Both the position numbers and the translations under genes were made by a program. This document shows, piece by piece, positions 34,844-41,149 of a DNA stretch of 64,000 nt. The notes under the pieces are model-generated. The model searched no databases and was not told where the DNA came from. It saw only the letters and a program-made list of their open reading frames with translations. The first letter of the stretch is position 1. Each line of letters opens with the position of its first letter. Origin of the DNA: Anaerolineales bacterium. GTDB lineage: Bacteria; Chloroflexota; Anaerolineae; Anaerolineales; Villigracilaceae. The DNA lies in the NCBI GenBank assembly GCA_026928255.1, contig JAIXKJ010000008.1, positions 349,298-413,297 on the forward strand. Direction: 5' to 3'.

Positions 34844-34943
34844 TGCTAACAGGCGGCGCGCAGTTTATGAGCATTGTCCGCGCATGTTTCCAGCGCAGGT
34901 AGCCCGTGAAAATCACGCGGAACGAACCGCAAGCCGTTGGTTG
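34844..34943 (+). repeat. attC-like spacer with GC-rich repeat, site 1
   Basis: It starts near GCTAACAGGCGG and ends near GCAAGCCGTTGG; the two ends are partly complementary. It contains the shared element GGCGCGC...TTTATGAGCATTGTCCGCGC (34852-34891), also found at 37131-37171. The core R' box is imperfect (GTTGGTT instead of GTTRRRY), so this is suggestive only. Confidence 0.4.
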
Positions 34944-34967
34944 CCTGTAAAAGGAAGGAATAAACAT

Positions 34968-35939
34968 ATGAAGTCAAATGTAAATCGGCGATATATAAAA
35001 ATAACAATTATTATTTCTGTAATCGCCTATTTTGTTGGATTTGTCTTAATTCCTAAAACAATAGCACAAGGGAATCTTAATCTTGTTTTGTTGTATCGCG
35101 TCCGCTTTGAAACTCTTGGACAATCCCCAAAAGGACATCACTATACTAATCTGTTTGATGTTTACGCCAGAGAAATTACGGAAATTCTTATGAGCGATTC
35201 TTCTTTGACTTTGAAATCTATTGATGTACTTGTAAAATGGCAACCAAACCTAGACGCTCTTGTGAATGGTCGCGGGGATGATGTGATTATTTCAAAAGAT
35301 GCCGTTTCTTCGGTTGAGAACTACCTAGATATTATTGTTCAGCATGCGAGTCCTGAACTCAAATACGTCATTGATAAAGAACGGCTAGCAACCCCTTTGG
35401 GAGATATGGCGGGCATGACAATGAATGAGGCATGGGCATATCTTAATAACGATTTCCGTTTTCAGGTTCGACAAGAATTTCCTTATCCCAAACAAGATTC
35501 TGCCAATACAATTGTTGGGATATTTTCCACTAACTCTAATTTCACAATTAACTTCGACGAAGAAACATGGGCATTATTTTCGTGGAATAATGGAGTCGCA
35601 GATTCTTGGATTGCAAAGAACCGCAATCTATCAGATTGTATACTTACAACGCCAAGGTCGACCTCAGATCCTTATATGAACTTAGGTATTTCTTATAAAA
35701 CTCTTGGCGATGTAAAATACAAGGTACAAACAGCAAATTTCAGGATTGGGAAGGTGGCAACAACCTCGTACATTCTGTATCAACCAATTGAGATAATGGG
35801 GCAACAGATTCAGGAAGACCGCCCGCCTTTTATTCTCTATTCAGGAACTTCAAATACAGCCCAATGTATCGAACAAAGTGAATTTGCTATTTCGTCCTTA
35901 CATTTTTTGTCTAATTCTGATTCCCAAAACGTTCAATAA
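34968..35939 (+). CDS. Exported protein of unknown function
   Basis: A 323-residue protein, not recognised. A hydrophobic stretch at about 10-30 (ITIIISVIAYFVGFVLIP) after a short basic start is a signal peptide or anchor. The rest is polar, beta-rich in pattern (NFTINFDEETWALFSWNNGV), with two cysteines (CILTT, CIEQS) that could form a disulfide outside the cell. The ATG has a good site, AAGGAAGG. The gene is AT-rich and opens the accessory island just after the dprE1 end. No promoter was identified. Confidence 0.7.
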   Translation: MKSNVNRRYIKITIIISVIAYFVGFVLIPKTIAQGNLNLVLLYRVRFETLGQSPKGHHYTNLFDVYAREITEILMSDSSLTLKSIDVLVKWQPNLDALVNGRGDDVIISKDAVSSVENYLDIIVQHASPELKYVIDKERLATPLGDMAGMTMNEAWAYLNNDFRFQVRQEFPYPKQDSANTIVGIFSTNSNFTINFDEETWALFSWNNGVADSWIAKNRNLSDCILTTPRSTSDPYMNLGISYKTLGDVKYKVQTANFRIGKVATTSYILYQPIEIMGQQIQEDRPPFILYSGTSNTAQCIEQSEFAISSLHFLSNSDSQNVQ

Positions 35940-36023
35940 TTTGATTTTCAGAAAATAGTTGTATCGATATGTTGATCTATTATGTCAAAATAACATTTTC
36001 TCCAAAAGCCGCCCGCCGCTGAC

Positions 36024-36075
36024 CAACAGCATCAAGAGTTAAAAGAAAACTCGATGGAAAAGGCTTCCGTCTGCG
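36024..36075 (+). repeat. Direct repeat, left copy
   Basis: AACAGCATCAAGAGTTAAAA... to GGCTTCCGTCTGCG. It contains the hairpin CATCAAGAGTT / AACTCGATG. A second copy at 40142-40195 differs by a 3-bp indel and one or two bases. The similarity extends loosely about 25 bp further upstream. Confidence 0.85.
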
Positions 36076-36113
36076 GGAAAGAAGGTTGTTGATGTGGTTC
36101 AGGAGATTGAAAA

Positions 36114-36326
36114 ATGATTACAGATGTAAGACCCCTCATTGAAGTTAATCAGCAAGCAATCAACCTGCTCTATAAAGAGTTAGGCGTTGTTGATGCTGTT
36201 CGTTTTCTCAAACAATTTACTCAAGGCTACGGAAACTACACTCAAGAGCGAGAAGTTATCTTTGCTAATAAATCCCTTGACGATATTGTGAGTGAAATCG
36301 AAAAATGGAGAAAAACAGCACAATAA
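36114..36326 (+). CDS. Small conserved-looking protein of unknown function
   Basis: A 70-residue, mostly helical protein. The blocks NQQAINLLYKELGVVDAVRF and FTQGYGNYTQERE look like a small protein family I have seen in Chloroflexi and cyanobacteria without a known role. It could be an antitoxin-like half of a pair with the next gene, but no toxin fold is recognised there. A GGAG-type site (CAGGAGATTG) precedes the ATG. Confidence 0.6.
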   Translation: MITDVRPLIEVNQQAINLLYKELGVVDAVRFLKQFTQGYGNYTQEREVIFANKSLDDIVSEIEKWRKTAQ

Positions 36327-36415
36327 AAAAATGAGAGCGCAGACTATTTTTATAGGCTTGCGCTCTTTCTTAATGGCAAAGGGGCTTGTAGGAAAAACTT
36401 ACCTAAACGCGGCTT

Positions 36416-36477
36416 GCCGAACGCCAGTCGGGATGTTTTGCTCCGCGAAAATGGGTTTTTCGACAGTCTCGTTGGGC
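36416..36477 (+). repeat. attC-like site 2 (62 bp)
   Basis: It starts with GCCGAAC and ends with GTTGGGC, which fits the R' consensus GTTRRRY. The flanking boxes (GCCAGTCGGG and CGACAGTCTC) are roughly complementary, and the middle has an A/T-rich loop. Size and order match an integron attC, though GCCGAAC deviates from RYYYAAC at one base. The next gene starts 22 bp later, as a cassette gene should. Confidence 0.5.
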
Positions 36478-36498
36478 GCTTTACCACAAGGACACATA

Positions 36499-37053
36499 AT
36501 GACATTGTTTCAACAACCAGAAAAATTGTCTGAACTCATCAAATATGCTCAAACTTTTGATATTGAAAGAAATAAAAGGTGGATTATTGTATCGGGAAAA
36601 TTTGAAGGTTTTGAACCCTTTATTGTTTTAACAATTCAAGGTCTAGGAAAACTTGATTCCAAATTGGTTATTGAAGATGAAAAAATTATCAAACAAGGTG
36701 AACCATCAAACCCTACGGGTGGCCTCGTAGAACATTTGACTCTTTCCTATCTTTGGGTACTTGGAGCATACGAAGTCATTAGGACATTATCACAAAGAAC
36801 GCAGGAAAATTCTTACTTCTTTCCTTCGCAGAAGAGCGAACTATATAACCTCAAAACAGAATTTGAAAGAATCAGGATTCCGCTTGCAAAATTTGAGCCT
36901 GCGAAAAAATTCAGGAAAACAGATAGACACTTTGCTACTCCAGGTTTTCATGCATCATTAGGTGTAGCATGGCAAATTTCCAATGATGTATGGATTACTC
37001 GCCGTACATTATCAGACAACATGCTTGGTCTCTTTGAAAAATTGAAAGCATAA
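36499..37053 (+). CDS. Protein of unknown function in the accessory island
   Basis: A 184-residue soluble protein. I start it at the ATG at 36499 (AAGGACAC site); longer in-frame codons run through the attC-like spacer. It has a mixed alpha/beta pattern (WIIVSGKFEGFEPFIVLTIQ), then helices with SELYNLKTEFERIRIPLAKF and a final ATPGFHASLGVAWQ block. No motif is recognised. Codon use is AT-rich like the rest of the island. Confidence 0.55.
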   Translation: MTLFQQPEKLSELIKYAQTFDIERNKRWIIVSGKFEGFEPFIVLTIQGLGKLDSKLVIEDEKIIKQGEPSNPTGGLVEHLTLSYLWVLGAYEVIRTLSQRTQENSYFFPSQKSELYNLKTEFERIRIPLAKFEPAKKFRKTDRHFATPGFHASLGVAWQISNDVWITRRTLSDNMLGLFEKLKA

Positions 37054-37066
37054 TACTCATCACTGC

Positions 37067-37216
37067 GCTCAACAAATTGTGCAGTGGTCCCTTAAACAGG
37101 CTCAACACAGGCGACGGGGACTGCCGCTTCGCGGCGCGCGCGGTTTATGAGCATTGTCCGCGCCTGTTTCCCGTCCGCTGGCTTGCGCTCATAGGACATA
37201 ACGCACATCGTTAGAC
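37067..37216 (+). repeat. attC-like site 3 (150 bp) with GC-rich repeat
   Basis: It starts with GCTCAAC (fits RYYYAAC) and ends with GTTAGAC (fits GTTRRRY). Next to them AAATTGTGCAGTGG and ATAACGCACATC are complementary over GTGC, the expected L boxes. The interior carries the shared element GCGGCGCGCGCGGTTTATGA... (37131-37171), whose GCGCGG/CCGCGC arms form a hairpin. The best attC candidate here. Confidence 0.5.
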
Positions 37217-37257
37217 TTTGGCGTCATGTTACAATTCAATAAAAACGGAAGCAACCA

Positions 37258-37650
37258 ATGAGAATCGTTGTTGATACATCAACTATTATTGCGGTAGTCG
37301 CTGGCGAAGCAGAAAAAGCAAGGTTGATTGAATTAACGAAAGACGCAACTATTGTTACGCCCCCTTCTATTGACTGGGAAGTCGGCAATGCCTTTTCTGC
37401 CATGCTAAAACGTTCTCGCATTACTCTGGAACAAGCCATCGAAGCCATTGAAGTCTATCAAGAAATTTCGCTTGAAATTGTAGAGATAGATTTGAAAGAA
37501 GCAGTACGGCTTGCGGGCAATCATAAAATCTACGCTTATGACGCATATATTCTTCGGTGTGCAATTGAACATAACTTGCCATTAATTTCACTCGACCAAA
37601 ACATGATTGAAATTGCCAAGCAAGAAGGCATTCAGGTTATTGAGGTGTAA
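37258..37650 (+). CDS. vapC: PIN-domain toxin (VapC type)
   Basis: A 130-residue PIN ribonuclease. Acidic positions: RIVVDTSTIIAVVAGE (Asp6), DWEVGNAFSAML (Glu), KIYAYDAYILRCAIE (Asp) and PLISLDQNMIEIAK (Asp). Unlike usual order, the toxin gene comes first and its antitoxin follows 2 bp later. It starts 42 bp after the attC-like site. AT-rich codon use. Confidence 0.9.
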   Translation: MRIVVDTSTIIAVVAGEAEKARLIELTKDATIVTPPSIDWEVGNAFSAMLKRSRITLEQAIEAIEVYQEISLEIVEIDLKEAVRLAGNHKIYAYDAYILRCAIEHNLPLISLDQNMIEIAKQEGIQVIEV

Positions 37651-37652
37651 CT

Positions 37653-37880
37653 ATGACTACTTATTCTTATTCCGAAGCGCGCGAGCGACTTTCGATTTTA
37701 CTAGAAAGAGCATTAACGGAGGGACAAGTTAAATTGAGAAGTCGTGATGGTCGCGTTTTTATTATCCGCCCTGAACGCTCCCCAAAAACTTCGCCTTTTG
37801 ATGTCCGAAGCGTAAAACTTCCAATCACTAAAGTTGATATTCTGGACGCAATCCGTGAAAGCAGAGCAAGGTTCTCATAA
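37653..37880 (+). CDS. Phd/YefM-like antitoxin
   Basis: A 75-residue protein. YSYSEARERLSILLERALTE ... VKLRSRDGRVFIIRPE follows the Phd/YefM DNA-binding fold (SEAR at the first helix, then the RDGRVFII strand). The C-terminal ITKVDILDAIRESRARF is a probable toxin-binding helix. It starts 2 bp after the toxin stop. The stop is followed by another GC-rich spacer. Confidence 0.8.
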   Translation: MTTYSYSEARERLSILLERALTEGQVKLRSRDGRVFIIRPERSPKTSPFDVRSVKLPITKVDILDAIRESRARFS

Positions 37881-37887
37881 AAAAACC

Positions 37888-37967
37888 GCCGAACAAAGCG
37901 CGCGTCTGATATGTGAGACTGCTGCCTCGTAGCGCGCGCGGTGTGTGAGCGTTGTCCGCGCTCGCCC
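37888..37967 (+). repeat. GC-rich spacer element, site 4
   Basis: Begins GCCGAACAAAGCGCGCG, an R''-like start. It contains GCGCGCGCGGTGTGTGAGCG...TCCGCGC (37932-37967), a variant of the element at 34852 and 37131 with the same hairpin arms. No good GTTRRRY box follows, so an attC identity is not supported here. Confidence 0.45.
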
Positions 37968-38012
37968 ACACGCAGGTATCCTGTACAAAATAAGGTTCTA
38001 AAATTTAGGTGG

Positions 38013-38041
38013 TTGACATTAGGCGCATCGCGCTATAAAAT
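38013..38041 (+). promoter_or_regulatory. Promoter of higBA
   Basis: TTGACA (38013-38018), 17-bp spacer, TAAAAT (38036-38041), then 6 nt to the GTG start at 38048. A near-consensus promoter with a leaderless start. Confidence 0.8.
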
Positions 38042-38047
38042 AAAGAC

Positions 38048-38329
38048 GTGATAAAAAACTTCAAAGATGCTGAAACTCAAAAGATTTATCAGCGCCAACG
38101 CTCACGCAAGTTGCCTCCCGATATTCAGCAAGTTGCTTTGCGTAAATTACGCATGATAAACAACTCTATTTCCATTAATGATTTGCGCGTTCCACCCGCT
38201 AATCGTCTCGAAAAGTTAAGCGGGAATCGCGCTGGTCAATGGAGTATTCGGATAAATGACCAGCGGCGCGTTTGCTTTCGTTGGGAAGGCAGCGACGCCC
38301 TCGATGTTGAAATTACGGATTATCACTAG
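38048..38329 (+). CDS. higB: HigB/RelE-family toxin
   Basis: A 93-residue mRNA-cleaving toxin of the HigB type: FKDAETQKIYQRQRSRKLP, then LRMINNSISINDLRVPPANR, then GQWSIRINDQRRVCFRWEGS. The Arg-rich strand near the end is the usual catalytic face. Start is GTG, leaderless. The antitoxin gene follows after 14 bp, in the toxin-first order usual for higBA. Confidence 0.92.
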   Translation: MIKNFKDAETQKIYQRQRSRKLPPDIQQVALRKLRMINNSISINDLRVPPANRLEKLSGNRAGQWSIRINDQRRVCFRWEGSDALDVEITDYH

Positions 38330-38343
38330 ATTGGCAGGTAAGA

Positions 38344-38643
38344 ATGTCTAATAAATTACAGCCCGTTCACCCTGGCGAAGTTTTACTGGAAGAATTTTTG
38401 AAGCCGCTGGATTTAAGTCAGAATCGGTTGGCTATTGATATTGGCGTAGACGCGCGCCGCATTAACGAAATAGTCTTGGGAGTTCGCAGCGTAACAGCAG
38501 ATACAGCCTTGCGTTTGTCTCGCTACTTTGGCATCTCGCCTCAATTCTGGCTTGGGTTACAAGCAGAATATGATTTAGATGTTACGCTTGATTCTTTGGG
38601 AAGCCGTCTTGACAGAGAAGTACGACCGCGAGCGCCAGCATAA
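38344..38643 (+). CDS. higA: HigA antitoxin (XRE-type helix-turn-helix)
   Basis: A 99-residue antitoxin. VHPGEVLLEEFLKPLDLSQN, then ARRINEIVLGVRSVTADTAL and LSRYFGISPQFWLGLQAEYD are the HigA helix-turn-helix core. It binds HigB and represses the operon; the promoter at 38013 is its probable target. A ribosome site (GGCAGGTAAG) precedes the ATG. Confidence 0.93.
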   Translation: MSNKLQPVHPGEVLLEEFLKPLDLSQNRLAIDIGVDARRINEIVLGVRSVTADTALRLSRYFGISPQFWLGLQAEYDLDVTLDSLGSRLDREVRPRAPA

Positions 38644-38679
38644 TTTTCCAAAACAAAAGTTCCGGTAAGCGGGTAAGTT

Positions 38680-38706
38680 GGCTAACACGGCGCGCGCGAT
38701 TTATAA
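38680..38706 (+). repeat. Partial GC-rich spacer element, site 5
   Basis: GGCTAACACGGCGCGCGCGATTTATAA resembles the start of the elements at 34852 and 37131 but breaks off. The rest of the 190-bp gap up to 38833 shows no other feature except AAAGGAATCC before the next start. Confidence 0.4.
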
Positions 38707-38833
38707 TGGGAGGGATGAATATAAGGTATTATATAGCCTGCTCGTCGTGTAATATCTCTTTTGGTGGTTTATTAATCGGCGAGACTGTATAAAAAAGTAA
38801 TTCGGCGCATCCCATTATCAAAAAGGAATCCTT

Positions 38834-40099
38834 ATGAAAACCGTATTTATAAGTTATTCATCAAAAGATAGAGAATTCGTTCATAAGTTAGCACTTGACC
38901 TTCGGGAAATGGGGGTAGGCATTTGGTTTGACCAATGGGAAATTAAAACGGGTGATTCAATAATAGATAAAATAAGTTCAGGACTCAGTGAGAACGACTT
39001 TCTTGCTGTTGTTTTGACACCTAATTCAGTCGCATCGGAATGGGTAAAACGAGAATTGAACTCTGCGCTTTCAAAGGAAATTTACGAACGAAAGGTAAAT
39101 GTATTACCAATACTGTATAAAGATTGTATTATTCCAGTTTTGTTGCGAGATAAACAATATGCAAATTTCACAAAAAGTTACGATAATGGCTTAAAAGAAC
39201 TTCTTGCAGCCATTGCCCCTGAAAACTTTGACGACACCACAGATCTAAATAAACAGTTGTCCAGATACTACATAAGGCAAGCTATTGGGTTTGAAGAAAT
39301 AAATAATCCAAGCGAGGCTATCAAATATTATCAACGAGCAATTAACATTTGTCCAAGTAATGCAGAAGCCTATTATGACTTCGGGGTATTCAAAATATAT
39401 TCTGGCAGATTAGAGGACGCTAGAGATTTGTTTTTAAAAACATTGGAGTTGAATCCAAAACACGCATCTGCGTTAATTAATTTAGGTGGAGTATATCTAG
39501 AACTTTTAGACGCTCAAGCGGCAATCAACGTCTTTGAAAAAGCGATTAAGTTAGACATAAAAGACTATGCCTGTTCTCGGCAACTTGGACAGGCTTACCT
39601 TTCAGTTCACATGTATCAAAATGCCATTGAGCCCTTACTCGACGCCGCATCTCTAGCACCCACTATAAGCGAATTTGCAACGGTCATGTTTTTCTTATCG
39701 GCAGCATATATGGGTTTGAATGAATTGGGTTATCAACTTGCTTATCTCGAAGAATGTGTTCTTACAAAAGAAAAGATTCAGCAGGAAGTCCCTTTTGACA
39801 TTTATGCAAATCTAGTTGATGGACTTGCAAAAATTGGAGAAAGCAACAATGCAATTGAGTTTTACAAAAGAGCCGCATCTGTTTACGGAAATGACCCTAG
39901 GCTCCAAGAGTTAGAAAATGCTATTCGGATTAACCAAGAATATCTCAAATTTTTTTCAGCAGAAAACAAAATTACAAATAATAGACTCGCTTATACAACG
40001 TGCAAAGCGAATTTATTAAAAGGCAGAACAATTTCATTCGGACAAATAAAAACCGTTGCCGGGAAATCTGTTATTGTCACGCCAAAAATACAATCTTGA
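38834..40099 (+). CDS. TIR-domain protein with TPR repeats
   Basis: A 421-residue protein. The TIR domain covers residues 1-130: FISYSSKDREFVHKLALDLR, GVGIWFDQWEIKTGDSI, FLAVVLTPNSVASEWVKREL. Glu74 in SEWVKREL sits where catalytic NADase TIRs have their glutamate. TPR repeats follow (about 150-290, such as EAIKYYQRAINICPSNAEAY and AINVFEKAIKLD). Bacterial TIR-TPR proteins often act in abortive-infection defence by degrading NAD or making a cyclic signal. No partner effector gene is visible, so the role is inferred. Ribosome site AAAGGAATCC. AT-rich. Confidence 0.85.
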   Translation: MKTVFISYSSKDREFVHKLALDLREMGVGIWFDQWEIKTGDSIIDKISSGLSENDFLAVVLTPNSVASEWVKRELNSALSKEIYERKVNVLPILYKDCIIPVLLRDKQYANFTKSYDNGLKELLAAIAPENFDDTTDLNKQLSRYYIRQAIGFEEINNPSEAIKYYQRAINICPSNAEAYYDFGVFKIYSGRLEDARDLFLKTLELNPKHASALINLGGVYLELLDAQAAINVFEKAIKLDIKDYACSRQLGQAYLSVHMYQNAIEPLLDAASLAPTISEFATVMFFLSAAYMGLNELGYQLAYLEECVLTKEKIQQEVPFDIYANLVDGLAKIGESNNAIEFYKRAASVYGNDPRLQELENAIRINQEYLKFFSAENKITNNRLAYTTCKANLLKGRTISFGQIKTVAGKSVIVTPKIQS

Positions 40100-40141
40100 T
40101 AGCCAAGCCTATCACTTTTAGCAAAAAGCCAGTCACCGATT

Positions 40142-40195
40142 AACAGCAGCGTCAAGAGTTAAAAGAAAACTCGATGGAAAAGGCTTCCGTCTGCG
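40142..40195 (+). repeat. Direct repeat, right copy
   Basis: Second copy of the repeat at 36024-36075 (AACAGCAGCGTCAAGAGTTA... to CCGTCTGCG). It lies 20 bp before the decayed dprE1 end. Confidence 0.85.
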
Positions 40196-40215
40196 AAAAA
40201 AAGCCATTTCTTTTC

Positions 40216-40353
40216 TTCGGCGAAATGACGGCACAAACCGCGCACGCCTTTTACACGAAGAAACCGTCAAACGTTTTAAGAAATCAAAAAATGCCGCGCC
40301 CTAAACGGTTTGCCAAAATCCAATTTATATCGAAAGATTTTTGAAGAGTAGTA
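40216..40353 (+). pseudogene. Decayed copy of the dprE1 3' end
   Basis: It aligns with 34683-34821, the last part of the DprE1-like gene, at roughly 80% by eye, including identical CCAATTTATATCGAA and ATTTTTGAAG blocks up to and past the stop. A lost base (TTTTACACGAAG versus TTTTACGGCGAAG) destroys the frame. It has no start and cannot make a protein. It marks the right edge of the accessory island; lipB follows. Confidence 0.88.
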
Positions 40354-40426
40354 AAATTAGCGAACTCGAATCCCTGTTTACTGTTTCCTAATTCCTATTT
40401 CCTATTTACTATTTACTGGCTCCCCC

Positions 40427-41149
40427 ATGACTCTTACCATCCAAGATCTCGGCTTAATAGATTACCAAAGCGCGCGGACGTTACAAGAAGAATACGCGGC
40501 GCAAATTGCGGACGGAACGCGCCCGCCGACTTTGCTCTTGTTAGAGCATCCGCACGTTTACACCTTCGGGCGCAAAGGCCGCGCGGAAAATTTAATTTGG
40601 GACGAAGCCCAATTAAAGCAAAAGGGAATTTCCACCTATTGGGTAGATCGCGGCGGCGACGTTACTTATCACGGGCCAGGTCAACTGGTCGGCTATCCGT
40701 TAATTCCGCTCAACCCGTTAAGTCAGAATCAAAAAACGGATTACGTCGGCTATGTGCGTAAAATCGAAGAGACCTTAATCAGCGTGTTGATGAGTTACGG
40801 GCTGGCTGGCGCGCAACGGGCGGGGAAAAGCGGCGTTTGGCTGCAAGCCGACGTGCATTCGCGCTGCGTCCACTGCGCGCCCGAAGACCGCAAGCGCCCG
40901 GCAAAAATCGCCGCCATCGGCGTTAAGGTGGACGCGAACGGCGTTACCCGTCACGGCTTTTCGCTCAACGTCAGCCCCGACATGGATTATTGGCAGGGCA
41001 TCGTCCCCTGCGGGTTGAGCGAGCCGGTCGTCTCGCTGGCGGACGTTCTGCCAGCCGCGCCGCCGATGGACGACGTCAAACGCCGCGTCGGCGAAGCCTT
41101 TGGCGCGATGGTCGAGTCCGCTTATCTGGCGCCCCTGCGCCCGAACTGA
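40427..41149 (+). CDS. lipB: Octanoyltransferase LipB
   Basis: A 240-residue enzyme that moves octanoyl from acyl carrier protein to lipoyl domains. LLLLEHPHVYTFGRKG, RGGDVTYHGPGQLVGYPLIP, the catalytic lysine in PAKIAAIGVKVDANGVTRHG and the catalytic cysteine in GIVPCGLSEPVVS are all present. An insertion in the middle (DVHSRCVHCAPEDRKRP) has two extra cysteines and is longer than in E. coli. The 3' end overlaps the convergent mutL end by 28 bp. The 70 bp before it hold an imperfect CCTATTTAC-type repeat. Confidence 0.95.
   Translation: MTLTIQDLGLIDYQSARTLQEEYAAQIADGTRPPTLLLLEHPHVYTFGRKGRAENLIWDEAQLKQKGISTYWVDRGGDVTYHGPGQLVGYPLIPLNPLSQNQKTDYVGYVRKIEETLISVLMSYGLAGAQRAGKSGVWLQADVHSRCVHCAPEDRKRPAKIAAIGVKVDANGVTRHGFSLNVSPDMDYWQGIVPCGLSEPVVSLADVLPAAPPMDDVKRRVGEAFGAMVESAYLAPLRPN

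Noticed and set aside
34852..38706. Possible CRISPR array from the repeated GC-rich element
   Set aside because: Copies are kilobases apart with genes between them; not regularly spaced and no cas genes.
34820..40426. Prophage or transposon
   Set aside because: No integrase, transposase, phage structural gene or terminal inverted repeats were found; only gene-end copies and spacer repeats.
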